A DNA stretch of 64,000 nucleotides from Campylobacter concisus (GTDB lineage: Bacteria; Campylobacterota; Campylobacteria; Campylobacterales; Campylobacteraceae), in contig NZ_PPCG01000020.1 of the NCBI RefSeq assembly GCF_002913745.1, positions 1 to 64,000 of the forward strand, written 5' to 3'. Positions 52,908 through 61,146 of the stretch are shown here, one piece after another (the first letter of the stretch is position 1; the number at the start of each line of letters is the position of its first letter). Position numbers and translations under genes: made by a program. The notes under the pieces were generated by a model. That model made no database searches, was not told where the DNA came from, and was given only the letters and a program-made list of their open reading frames with translations.

Positions 52908-53507
52908 TTAAAATTTATATGTATATCCCATATAAAGACCGACATTTGTCTCTTTTATTTTTGCATTATCATATTTTGCTATAGAGCGATATTTCGTTCT
53001 ATCAGCTTTTAAACCAAACTCAACTGTATTGTTTTCATTTATAGAGTATTCTGCACCAACTCTTGCACCTAGTATCCAGCCGTTCGTGCTAGCACTTTCC
53101 ATCGGATTTTCAGCATCGCCACCTCTTAGTTTAAGCTTTGAAAAACCAGTGTAGCCACCAAGAACTAGTTTAAGATCTTTTGCTACGCTTGGAGTATAGT
53201 TAGCTCCAACTATAAATTTATGAGTTTTCCACTCAGCTACGCTTTTATCTTCGTCATTTGCTGTTTTCTTAACTTTAAAATCATATATGTATGCTCCATA
53301 AACTCTAGCCACATCAAAGTCATAACCAGCTTTTATGCCAAGACCGGGTTGTGCTTTTTTAGCTTTTGATTTGCCATTGTCACTTTTTGCTGTTAAATTT
53401 GAGTTAAAAGAATAATCTCCTTCAAATCCTACAAAGGCTCCTTGAGCTAAAGCGACGGCACTAGCTAGGCTTAAACCTAAAGCAACTTTTAAAACTACAT
53501 TTTTCAT
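52908..53507 (-). CDS. Small outer-membrane beta-barrel protein
   Basis: 199 residues. Signal peptide (about 1-22, VALGLSLASAVALAQ), then alternating amphipathic strands typical of an 8-strand OmpA/OmpW-like barrel (GFEGDYSFNSNLT, LGIKAGYDFDVARVYGAY, KFIVGANYTPS, LVLGGYTGFSKL, AEYSINENNTVEFGLKA), ending in YMGYTYKF with the C-terminal Phe the BAM complex requires. Function unknown; a porin or adhesin-like surface protein is possible. AAGGAG before the ATG. Confidence 0.82.
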   Translation of the reverse strand: MKNVVLKVALGLSLASAVALAQGAFVGFEGDYSFNSNLTAKSDNGKSKAKKAQPGLGIKAGYDFDVARVYGAYIYDFKVKKTANDEDKSVAEWKTHKFIVGANYTPSVAKDLKLVLGGYTGFSKLKLRGGDAENPMESASTNGWILGARVGAEYSINENNTVEFGLKADRTKYRSIAKYDNAKIKETNVGLYMGYTYKF

Positions 53508-53667
53508 TTTTACTCCTTATTTAAAAAATGTTACGTGGCTATTTTAAATTTTCTTATATTAAATAAAATTTAAATATTCAATTAAAATAATAAAAAACAT
53601 AAAATAATTCAATTGTTTTCTTATCAGAATAAAATTTATAAAATCACTCAAAAAGAAGGAGTGTAAA

Positions 53668-53880
53668 GTGGCTAAGATGACAAAACGTGATATGGCTTAT
53701 CATTTAGACGTTGATGTCGCAACGCTTTACAACTGGCGAAAACACAAGCCTAACCTTTATCGTATCGTGATGCTTGGATTTAAATTTGACGAGCTTATCG
53801 AGCAGAGCAAAAAGACTTGCAACGAGCTTTGCGAATATGAAAATTTAATCAATCAAGATATAGAAAAATTTAGTAAATAA
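53668..53880 (+). CDS. Small HTH-like protein (70 aa)
   Basis: GTG start with AAGAAGGAG 6 nt upstream. KRDMAYHLDVDVATLYNWRKHKPNLYRIVMLGF reads as a helix-turn-helix of the homeodomain-like/phage-regulator type; the tail is acidic with a CNELCEYENL Cys pair. Divergent from the barrel-protein gene with only AT-rich DNA (53508-53667) between. Could regulate that gene or itself; not recognised beyond that. Confidence 0.65.
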   Translation: MAKMTKRDMAYHLDVDVATLYNWRKHKPNLYRIVMLGFKFDELIEQSKKTCNELCEYENLINQDIEKFSK

Positions 53881-53976
53881 TCGTAATCTTTCTTATAACT
53901 GCAAGTGCTAGAAAATTCAAAATTTTTAAGATATTTTTGGCTAGAAAAGCTAGAGTTTATATTTTAAGTAAAAATT

Positions 53977-54004
53977 TGAGCTCAAAGCAAGGGCTTCAAG
54001 CTCA
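53977..54004 (-). terminator. Possible terminator of rho
   Basis: TGAGCT / AGCTCA arms with a 16-nt loop just beyond the rho stop, followed on the minus strand by AAATTTTTAC. Weak stem. Confidence 0.35.
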
Positions 54005-54011
54005 GTTGAAT

Positions 54012-55355
54012 TTACTCGTTTAGGATAGAGAGAAGCTCTTTGTTGTCTTTTGTTTTTAGCATTTTTGCGTATAAGAATTTAAGCGCTTCGACGTCGTCCA
54101 TTGTCGCGATCGCAGAGCGGATAGCCCAAATTTTTTGAAGCTCGTCAGGTTTTTGAAGTAGCTCTTCTTTTCTGGTGCCTGATTTTAGCACGTTGATAGC
54201 TGGGTAAATTCTGCGGTCTGAGATGTTGCGGTCAAGCACGATCTCGCTGTTTCCAGTGCCTTTAAACTCTTCAAATATCACTTCATCCATGCGTGAGCCA
54301 GTGTCAATAAGAGCAGTTGCGATGATGGTTAGAGAGCCGCCGTGCTCGATGTTTCTAGCTGCGCCAAAGAAGCGTTTTGGCTTGTGAAGTGCGTTTGCGT
54401 CCACGCCGCCTGTTAGCACCTTGCCGCTTGGTGGGGTTACTGTGTTGTAGGCGCGTGCTAGACGGGTTATGCTATCAAGCAAGATGATGACGTCTTTGCC
54501 CATTTCAACTAGACGTTTTGCCTTTTCGATGACTAGCTCTGCTACGCGGACGTGGTTAAGCGCTGGCAGGTCAAATGTCGAGCTAAATACCTCGCCTTTT
54601 ACGCAGCGCTGCATGTCGGTAACTTCTTCTGGTCTCTCGTCAACCAAAAGCACCATTAGCTGGGCTTCTGGGTGATTTTTAGCGATGCCATGAGCTAGCT
54701 CTTTCATAAGCTCAGTTTTACCACTTCTTGGAGGTGCGACGATGAGGCCACGCTGACCCTTGCCAATAGGCGTGAAAAGGTCAAGCACACGGCCCGTTAG
54801 CTTCATCGGATCATACTCTAAATTTAGCTTTTCAGTTGGGAAAAGTGGGGTTAAGTTGTCAAAGAGTGGCCTCTCTTTTGCGTCTGCTAGAGGCATGTAG
54901 TTTACCGCCTCGATCTTTAAAAGGGCGTAGTATTTTTCTTGATCTTTTGGCTCTCTTACTTGGCCAGTGATGATGTCGCCCACACGAAGTGCAAATTTGC
55001 GGATCTGCGAGTTTGAAACATAAGCGTCGTTTGAGCTGTCGCTTAAATTTGCATCAACAGCCCTTAAAAAGCCGTAGCCCTCGTTTGTGATCTCTAAAAT
55101 TCCAGTAAATAGTATAAAGCCGCCTTGTTTTGTCTGGGTTTTTAGTATCTCAAATATCAAATCCTGCCTGCGAAATTCGCGTGGATTTTCGACGCCAACG
55201 CCATTTGCGATCTGCACTAGTTCATCTAAGCTAAGCGTTCTTAGCTCTTCGATCTTGTGTCCATCGACTGGTACGTGAGTTCTTGATGCTTGATGTTTTT
55301 TTGTAGTTTTTGCGCTTTGAGCAGCACTTTGCTCGGTTTGGTTGTTGTTTTCCAT
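54012..55355 (-). CDS. rho: Transcription termination factor Rho
   Basis: Hexameric RNA-dependent helicase. After a Gln/Ser/Thr-rich N-terminal extension (about 1-30) come the Rho N domain ([20 protein letters not shown]), the RNA-binding cold-shock-like domain, Walker [16 protein letters not shown], Walker [17 protein letters not shown] and the Q/R-loop [12 protein letters not shown]. 447 residues, with TTTAAAGAGGAAAA before the ATG. Monocistronic. Confidence 0.97.
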   Translation of the reverse strand: MENNNQTEQSAAQSAKTTKKHQASRTHVPVDGHKIEELRTLSLDELVQIANGVGVENPREFRRQDLIFEILKTQTKQGGFILFTGILEITNEGYGFLRAVDANLSDSSNDAYVSNSQIRKFALRVGDIITGQVREPKDQEKYYALLKIEAVNYMPLADAKERPLFDNLTPLFPTEKLNLEYDPMKLTGRVLDLFTPIGKGQRGLIVAPPRSGKTELMKELAHGIAKNHPEAQLMVLLVDERPEEVTDMQRCVKGEVFSSTFDLPALNHVRVAELVIEKAKRLVEMGKDVIILLDSITRLARAYNTVTPPSGKVLTGGVDANALHKPKRFFGAARNIEHGGSLTIIATALIDTGSRMDEVIFEEFKGTGNSEIVLDRNISDRRIYPAINVLKSGTRKEELLQKPDELQKIWAIRSAIATMDDVEALKFLYAKMLKTKDNKELLSILNE

Positions 55356-55499
55356 TTTTCCTCTTTAAATGCGGGGATAAGATTGCAGAATTTCTAAGTT
55401 TCAAAAGTTTTTTGAAAGTTTTGGCATTTTATAAAAATAAAACTTTGTTGTCAAGAAATGGCATAAAATAAAATTTTTGCTCAAAGATGGTTCATTTGC

Positions 55500-55505
55500 T
55501 ATAAT
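55500..55505 (+). promoter_or_regulatory. -10 element of the ccoI operon
   Basis: TATAAT in TTCATTTGCTATAATCTCG. The leader to the ccoI ATG is about 130 nt, unusually long for this genome, and contains an 8-bp inverted repeat (55543-55550 / 55588-55595). Confidence 0.6.
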
Positions 55506-55643
55506 CTCGCCATTTTATAAGGATAATAAAAGAAGAAATTTGTGCCTATTTTTTGCAGTTTGTCTGCTTCAAATTTATATGGTGCGTAATAGGCATGTGA
55601 TGCAATAATATTGGTAAAAAATTTTAGATAGAAGAAAGTAAAA

Positions 55644-58025
55644 ATGCCACAAAGTAGATGTGCTCATTGTAGATCAATATTTGATGAAAGCGTGATGATA
55701 GAGGCTAAGGGCGGGCTCAAGTTTTGCTGTGTTGGCTGCAAAGGTGTCTATGAAATTTTAAATGAAAGTGGTCTTGGCGAGTTTTATGAACGACTTGGCA
55801 AAAACACGCTAAATCCTGCAAGTAGCGGTGCAAACGTCAAAAATTTAGCGGCAAATTTTAGCGAGCTAGTGACAAAAGAGGGCGAGTTTTCTAAAATTTC
55901 ACTTCTCATTGACGGCATAACCTGCTCAGCGTGCATCTGGCTGCTTGAAAAGGCGCTTTTTAGCCTGCCTGGTATCTTAGAGGTAAATATCAACTCGCTT
56001 AGCCAAAAGGCGGTCATCGTTTACGATGAGCAAGAGCTTTTGGTGGAGCAAATAATTGAGAAAATTTACGCCGTTGGCTACACTCCAAAGGCCTACGCAG
56101 CGAGCCAAAAAGAGGATGAACTAGTCAAAAAAAGGCGAAATTTCTACGCAAAAGCGCTTGTTGGCGTCTTTGCCACGATGAATATCATGTGGCTAGCGAT
56201 CGCGCAGTATGGCGGCTACTTTAGCGGTATCAGAAGCGACGTGAAGGACCTGCTAAGCTTCGCGCAGTTTGTGCTGGCAACGCCAGTGCTTTTCTACACT
56301 GGCAGCGAGTTTTTTAAAGGGGCGAAGATCGCCATTAAAAACGCCTCGCCAAATATGGACCTGCTCGTTATCACAGGGGCTAGCATAACATATATCTACT
56401 CGATCTTTGCGATGCTTACAAGAAGTGGTGAGAGCTATTTTGACTCGGTAGCGATGATCATAACCTTTGTTTTTATCGGTAAATTTTTAGAAATTTTAGG
56501 CAAGAAAAAGGCGCTTGAGACTTCAAATTTCTTAAGTGATATGTTGCTTGCAAAAGTGTGCGTTTTAGAGGATGGCAAGGACGTTTTAAAAGAGCCAAAG
56601 GATGTAAATTTAGGCGAAAAGATCGTGCTTAGATCGGGCGAGAGGGCGCTACTTGATGGGGTGGTGCTTAGCGGTGAGGCGAGCGTGGACAGCTCAAGCC
56701 TAACAGGCGAAAGCTTGCCACTTTTGCTAAGCTGTGGCGGCGAGGTCAAAAGTGGCGTCGTCTGTCTAAACGGGCAGATCGTCTATGAGGCAAGGCAAAT
56801 TTTTAAAAACTCATATCTTAATAAGCTTATAAATTTACTCCAAAACGCAGAGCTAAAAAAGCCAAATATCGAGCTAGCAGTCAATAAAATCGCCTCGAAA
56901 TTCTCTCTTGGTGTGCTAACTCTGGCATTTTTCACATTTTGGTTTTGGTATTTTAAATTTAGCTTTTCAGAAGCGGTAGTAACGGCTGTGAGCGTCATCG
57001 TGATCGCTTGCCCTTGTGCGCTTGCCCTTGCCACGCCAGTTAGCAGCGTTTGCGCCCTTGGGGTTGCCTTTAAAAACAATGTGCTTTTTAAGGAGGCTAA
57101 ATTTTTTGAAAGCCTTGCAAAGTGCGATGTGGCAGTGTTTGACAAGACTGGGACGCTCACAAAGGCTAAATTTGAAGTTGGCGAGTTTTTTATAAAAGAG
57201 GGCGTGAGTATAGATAAAATTTACTCGCTTTGCCTTATCTCAAACCACCAAATAAGCGTGGCGGTAGCTGAGTTTTTAAAGCAAAAGGGTGCAAAAAAAG
57301 TCGAGCTTGAAAATGCAAATTTAAGCGTGGCAAAGGGAGTTAGCGCTGATATTTTGGGTGAGCGTTTTGTGGCTGGAAGTAGGCGCTTTTTGGCTGAAAA
57401 TGGGGTGAAATTTGAAGAGAACGAAGAAAATGTGAGCTTTTTTGTGGGCAAGCAGGGCGAGCTGGTGGCTAAATTTTACCTAAAAGATAGCGTAAAGCCT
57501 GAGGCAAAGGCTTTGATGGACGAGCTAAAGAGCGTTCGCATGAAGGTGTGTATCCTAAGTGGCGACGTGCAAAATGTGGTAAAAAATGTGGCAGATGAGC
57601 TTGGCGTGAGCGAGTTTGGAGCAGGGATGCTACCTGATGAAAAGGCTAAATTTATAGCCGGTCTTAAGCAGCAGGGCAAAAAGGTGCTGATGGTGGGGGA
57701 TGGCATAAACGACGCAGCCGCGCTTAGCCTTGCTCACGTGGCTATTTGCATGGGAAGTGGCGCTGCGGTGAGCTTAGAGAAAAGTGACGTGGTGCTACTT
57801 GATGATAGCCTGCAAAGCCTTGCAAAAGCGGTGAAAATTTCAAAATTTACTTATAAAACGATAAAGCAAAATTTACTCTTTTGCCTGCTTTATAACGCAC
57901 TTAGCCTGCCATTTGCCGTGTGTGGCTACGTCATGCCGTTATTTGCTGCGCTTTTCATGTCGGCAAGCTCGCTAAGCGTCATACTAAACTCGCTTTTTAT
58001 AGTTAGAAAATTTAAGGACAAATAG
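55644..58025 (+). CDS. ccoI: Copper-translocating P1B-type ATPase CcoI (FixI)
   Basis: Delivers copper for cbb3 oxidase assembly. An N-terminal Cys-rich metal-binding region (RCAHCRSIF then CCVGCKGVYEI), a heavy-metal-associated domain (GITCSACIWLLE near residue 100), eight membrane helices, the CPC motif in ACPCALALATP, phosphorylation DKTGTLTKAKF and hinge GDGINDAAALS. 793 residues. Its stop overlaps the ccoS start by one base. Adjacent CcoS supports CcoI over a general copper exporter CopA. Confidence 0.9.
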   Translation: MPQSRCAHCRSIFDESVMIEAKGGLKFCCVGCKGVYEILNESGLGEFYERLGKNTLNPASSGANVKNLAANFSELVTKEGEFSKISLLIDGITCSACIWLLEKALFSLPGILEVNINSLSQKAVIVYDEQELLVEQIIEKIYAVGYTPKAYAASQKEDELVKKRRNFYAKALVGVFATMNIMWLAIAQYGGYFSGIRSDVKDLLSFAQFVLATPVLFYTGSEFFKGAKIAIKNASPNMDLLVITGASITYIYSIFAMLTRSGESYFDSVAMIITFVFIGKFLEILGKKKALETSNFLSDMLLAKVCVLEDGKDVLKEPKDVNLGEKIVLRSGERALLDGVVLSGEASVDSSSLTGESLPLLLSCGGEVKSGVVCLNGQIVYEARQIFKNSYLNKLINLLQNAELKKPNIELAVNKIASKFSLGVLTLAFFTFWFWYFKFSFSEAVVTAVSVIVIACPCALALATPVSSVCALGVAFKNNVLFKEAKFFESLAKCDVAVFDKTGTLTKAKFEVGEFFIKEGVSIDKIYSLCLISNHQISVAVAEFLKQKGAKKVELENANLSVAKGVSADILGERFVAGSRRFLAENGVKFEENEENVSFFVGKQGELVAKFYLKDSVKPEAKALMDELKSVRMKVCILSGDVQNVVKNVADELGVSEFGAGMLPDEKAKFIAGLKQQGKKVLMVGDGINDAAALSLAHVAICMGSGAAVSLEKSDVVLLDDSLQSLAKAVKISKFTYKTIKQNLLFCLLYNALSLPFAVCGYVMPLFAALFMSASSLSVILNSLFIVRKFKDK

Positions 58026-58294
58026 TGGATACAACGACTCTTGCGATGCTTGTTTTTATCTCGGTTTTGATGGGGGCGGCATTGCTTTTTGGCGTGCTTT
58101 GGGGGATAAAAAATAGGCAGTTTGAAGACTACCGCAAATTTTTAGACGGAGCGAATTTGGACGATGAAGATGCGCTAAATGAAGCTTATGCGCTCGAACT
58201 TCGCAAAAAAGAGGCTCTAAAAAAGAGGCTAGAAGCTAGCAAAAATGATCATGAAAGCAAGGGCGAGCATGATGAGGCCGACAAAAAACTCTAA
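58025..58294 (+). CDS. ccoS: cbb3-type cytochrome oxidase assembly protein CcoS
   Basis: 89 residues: one N-terminal membrane helix (LAMLVFISVLMGAALLFGVLWGI) followed by the CcoS signature RQFEDYRKFLDGANLDDEDAL; a Lys/Glu-rich C-terminal extension is longer than in many homologues. GTG start at 58025 overlaps the ccoI TAG. The 3' 66 nt overlap the end of the convergent lysE-type gene. Confidence 0.9.
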   Translation: MDTTTLAMLVFISVLMGAALLFGVLWGIKNRQFEDYRKFLDGANLDDEDALNEAYALELRKKEALKKRLEASKNDHESKGEHDEADKKL

Positions 58295-58837
58295 AATTTT
58301 CCAAGAGATGGGCCTTGCAAAAATGGGCGCTAAAAACCTAGCCAGATAGCCAAGTGTAAAGAAAAAACAAAATGAGGCAAGGCAGGCTCCCACGCCAAAT
58401 ATCAAATTTTCATCTTTAAATTTAGTAGAAACAGAGCCTATTAGGATCATCGTATCAAGATAGACGTGAGGATTTAGCCAAGTAAATGCGAGCGTTAAAA
58501 GGATATTTTTCTTTAAATTTGATCTGGCGTTTTCGCCGCTGGTATCCATGCTAAGGTCCTTAAAAAAGCACGTGTGAAAGCTCTTTAGCGCGTAAAATAG
58601 TAAAAATAAAAAGCCACCATATAGGGCGATTTCCTTGATGATGGGGAAGTTTTGCACGAGGCTACCAAGCCCAAAAACTCCTGCAAAGATCAAGAGGGCG
58701 TCGCTAATAACGCAAATGAGGCAGATGATAAAGATATTTTCTCTTTTGATGCCCTGTTTTAGCACAAATGTGTTTTGCGCGCCAATGGCTAAAATGAGCG
58801 ATAAAGAGGTGAAAAATCCAGACAAAAATGCTTGCAA
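58229..58837 (-). CDS. LysE/ArgO-family amino acid exporter
   Basis: About 202 residues with six predicted helices. Starts LQAFLSGFFTSLSLILAIGAQNTFVLKQGIKREN, the LysE/ArgO signature, and has FTWLNPHVYLDTMILIGSVS in the middle. A TTG at 58837 with AAGGATAA fits better than an in-frame TTG at 58876 that lacks a ribosome site. Likely exports basic or other amino acids. Its 3' end overlaps ccoS by 66 nt, tail to tail. Confidence 0.85.
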   Translation of the reverse strand: MQAFLSGFFTSLSLILAIGAQNTFVLKQGIKRENIFIICLICVISDALLIFAGVFGLGSLVQNFPIIKEIALYGGFLFLLFYALKSFHTCFFKDLSMDTSGENARSNLKKNILLTLAFTWLNPHVYLDTMILIGSVSTKFKDENLIFGVGACLASFCFFFTLGYLARFLAPIFARPISWKILEFFVGLIMLALAFMIIFASF

Positions 58838-58954
58838 ATTTATCCTTCTAGCTAAAGTTTGGCTTAAATTTAGCAAAATTTAACTTTATCATAACCATAA
58901 ATTTATGCCTTTTTTTATAAAATCTGCAAATTAAAATTGCAAAAAGGAAAGCAG

Positions 58955-60619
58955 TTGCAAGCACTAGCCCTAAAATATCGACCAAAAAATTTTGACGAGC
59001 TCATCGGACAAGAAGCCGTAAGCAAGAGCCTAACCCACGCACTTGACGAAAACAGAGTGAGCCATGCCTATTTATTTTCAGGACTTAGGGGAAGCGGCAA
59101 GACATCGAGTGCTAGGATATTTGCAAAGGCTTTGGTCTGCGAGAAAGGGCCAACTTCTAGGCCTTGTGAGGTCTGTGCGCAGTGCGTGATGGCAAACGAG
59201 TCGCGCCACATGGACATCATCGAGATGGACGCAGCTAGCCATAGAAAGATCGACGACATAAGGGAGCTCATCGAGCAGACAAAATACGCTCCTACGGCTG
59301 CTAGATATAAAATTTTTATCATCGACGAAGTGCATATGCTAACAAAAGAGGCGTTTAATGCCCTTCTTAAAACGCTCGAAGAGCCGCCAAGCTATGTTAA
59401 ATTTATCTTAGCGACCACTGATCCGCTCAAGCTTCCAACGACGGTGCTTTCAAGGACGCAACATTTTAGATTTAAGCAAATCAGCAGATATGAGATCGTA
59501 AAACATCTTGAATTTATCCTTAGTAAAGAGGGCGTGAGCTACGAGAGGGAGGCGCTTGAGATACTAGCTAGAAGCGGCGGCGGCTCGCTAAGAGATACGC
59601 TAACGCTGCTTGATCAAGCTATCATTTATGGCGCTAGTAATATCACAAAATCAAGCGTGGCAGCGATGCTCGGACTTCTTGATCCAAGTAGGATCGAGCA
59701 GATCATTGAGCACGTCGCAAATGCCGATAAAAACGCCATTAGAGTGCTTGTGACCGAGCTTGAGACCTATGAGCCAGAGATGATCATAGATGAAATTTTG
59801 GCAAATTTAAAGCAGAGATTTTTAGATAACGACCCAAAATTTTCACTTCTTATATATGAGAGATTTTTTAGGATTTTGGCGCAGGCAAAGTCGATGCTAA
59901 GCGTATCAAGCGACAATGGCTTTGTGCTGATGCTTATGCTCTTTATGATGATAGAGGCGCTAAATCTGCAAGATATCGATGAAGCCATAAAGCTTGCTAA
60001 GAGCGAGCCTAGCGTGGCTGTGATCGAGCCAAAAGCTGGCGTGAGTGAGCAAATTTTAGCCATAAAAGAAGCGCCAAAGACGCCATACGAGCAGTTTGTG
60101 GCAAAAATTTATGATAGAAGTTTTGAGCTTGGTGAAATTTTTAAAAATCACATAAGTTTTAGCTTTTTAAATGAAAATGAGCTTGGGCTAATCGTAAATG
60201 CAACTGGCGATGAGTTGGCTTTTTTCAAAAAAAGCTGGGGCGTAATGCATGAAATTTTACATACAATTTTTGGTAAAAAAATAAAGATCGTAAATGCTAA
60301 AACCCAAGCTCCTGCCCCAAAGCCAGAGCCTCAAACTAAGTCACAAGAGCCACAGGATAAATATAGCTACCTTGACGATGAGATCGCCAAGATAAAGGCT
60401 AGGCAGCAAGACGAGCAAAAAGATGAGCCAGCAAGCAAGCCAGAGGTAATGCCTGAAACTAAGGTAAATACGCTATCTCAGCCGCGAAATGACTTTGCAA
60501 AAGAGCTAATGTCGCTAAGTCAGAGCAAAAGCCCAGAGGAGCTTAAAAAGCAAAGAGAAGAGGGCGTGATAAAAGAGGCAAATAGGCTCTTTGGGCAGCC
60601 TGAAGTGCAAAATAGTTAG
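58955..60619 (+). CDS. dnaX: DNA polymerase III subunits gamma/tau
   Basis: Clamp-loader ATPase. QALALKYRPKNFDELIGQE at the start, Walker A GLRGSGKTSSARIFAKAL, zinc-binding Cys in GPTSRPCEVCAQC, DEVHMLTKEAFNALLKTLEE and sensor LATTDPLKLPTTVLSRTQHF. A Gln/Glu/Lys/Pro-rich tail (about 445-520) follows. TTG at 58955 after AAAAAGGAAAG; a TTG at 58937 is also in frame but lies ahead of that ribosome site. 554 residues; no programmed slippery site was evident by eye. Confidence 0.95.
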   Translation: MQALALKYRPKNFDELIGQEAVSKSLTHALDENRVSHAYLFSGLRGSGKTSSARIFAKALVCEKGPTSRPCEVCAQCVMANESRHMDIIEMDAASHRKIDDIRELIEQTKYAPTAARYKIFIIDEVHMLTKEAFNALLKTLEEPPSYVKFILATTDPLKLPTTVLSRTQHFRFKQISRYEIVKHLEFILSKEGVSYEREALEILARSGGGSLRDTLTLLDQAIIYGASNITKSSVAAMLGLLDPSRIEQIIEHVANADKNAIRVLVTELETYEPEMIIDEILANLKQRFLDNDPKFSLLIYERFFRILAQAKSMLSVSSDNGFVLMLMLFMMIEALNLQDIDEAIKLAKSEPSVAVIEPKAGVSEQILAIKEAPKTPYEQFVAKIYDRSFELGEIFKNHISFSFLNENELGLIVNATGDELAFFKKSWGVMHEILHTIFGKKIKIVNAKTQAPAPKPEPQTKSQEPQDKYSYLDDEIAKIKARQQDEQKDEPASKPEVMPETKVNTLSQPRNDFAKELMSLSQSKSPEELKKQREEGVIKEANRLFGQPEVQNS

Positions 60620-60674
60620 GGATTTGGCTCTTTTGTAAATTTCTAAATAAAAGTGGTCAAATTTGGTTTTTAAT

Positions 60675-60687
60675 AAATTTATCTGCT
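60675..60687 (+). repeat. AAATTTATCTG repeat, plus-strand copy 1
   Basis: AAATTTATCTGCT; other plus copies begin at 60862 (AAATTTATCTGCT) and 61008 (AAATTTATCTGTT). Confidence 0.5.
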
Positions 60688-60769
60688 GCCATCCTGACTA
60701 AATGAAATTTCAAATTTATATTGCAAATTTAAAAGAGCTAGGACTTGTTAAATTTGAACTTTTAATGAG

Positions 60770-60782
60770 GCAGATAAATTTA
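60770..60782 (-). repeat. AAATTTATCTG repeat, inverted copy
   Basis: AAATTTATCTGCC on the minus strand, opposite in orientation to the copies at 60675, 60862 and 61008; can pair with the copy at 60675. Confidence 0.5.
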
Positions 60783-61112
60783 AAACTCTGGTAAATTTGA
60801 CCCTTGTTTGCAAAATCAAATTTAGCTCAAATTTTAACCGCCATGTTAAATTTGGAGTTTCAAATTTATCTGCTATGACTATTTTTATGCATAAGTTTTA
60901 AATTTCTAAATTTTCATGAGTTTGGGCTTATTAAATTTAAAATTTATTCTTGTGCGTAAAGCCAAATTTAGCCCAAAATTTAACTATATAGATTTTATAT
61001 TTTTAAAAAATTTATCTGTTGTGGTTAAAAAAAACTAAGCGATAATGTTTATTGGATTTAGCTCTAAATTTAATAATCGCAGGATCTTATATTTTAAATT
61101 TGATTAAAGAAG

Positions 61113-61139
61113 TCTCCAAGCTCAAAATGAGCTTGGAGA
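61113..61139 (-). terminator. Terminator of glnA
   Basis: Perfect 11-bp stem TCTCCAAGCTC / GAGCTTGGAGA with a 5-nt loop, immediately after the glnA stop and followed on the minus strand by a moderately T-rich stretch (CTTCTTTAATC). Confidence 0.85.
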
Positions 61140-61146
61140 TCGCGTT

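Larger units (their letters stand above)
60620..61110. other. Gene-free AT-rich region with repeated AAATTTATCTG motif
   Basis: No plausible gene. AAATTTATCTGCT or close variants occur on plus at 60675, 60862 and 61008 and once on minus (60770-60782). An inverted AAATTTGA/TCAAATTT pair lies at 60793-60823, with a counterpart at 37603-37628. Ends at the glnA terminator. Confidence 0.6.
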
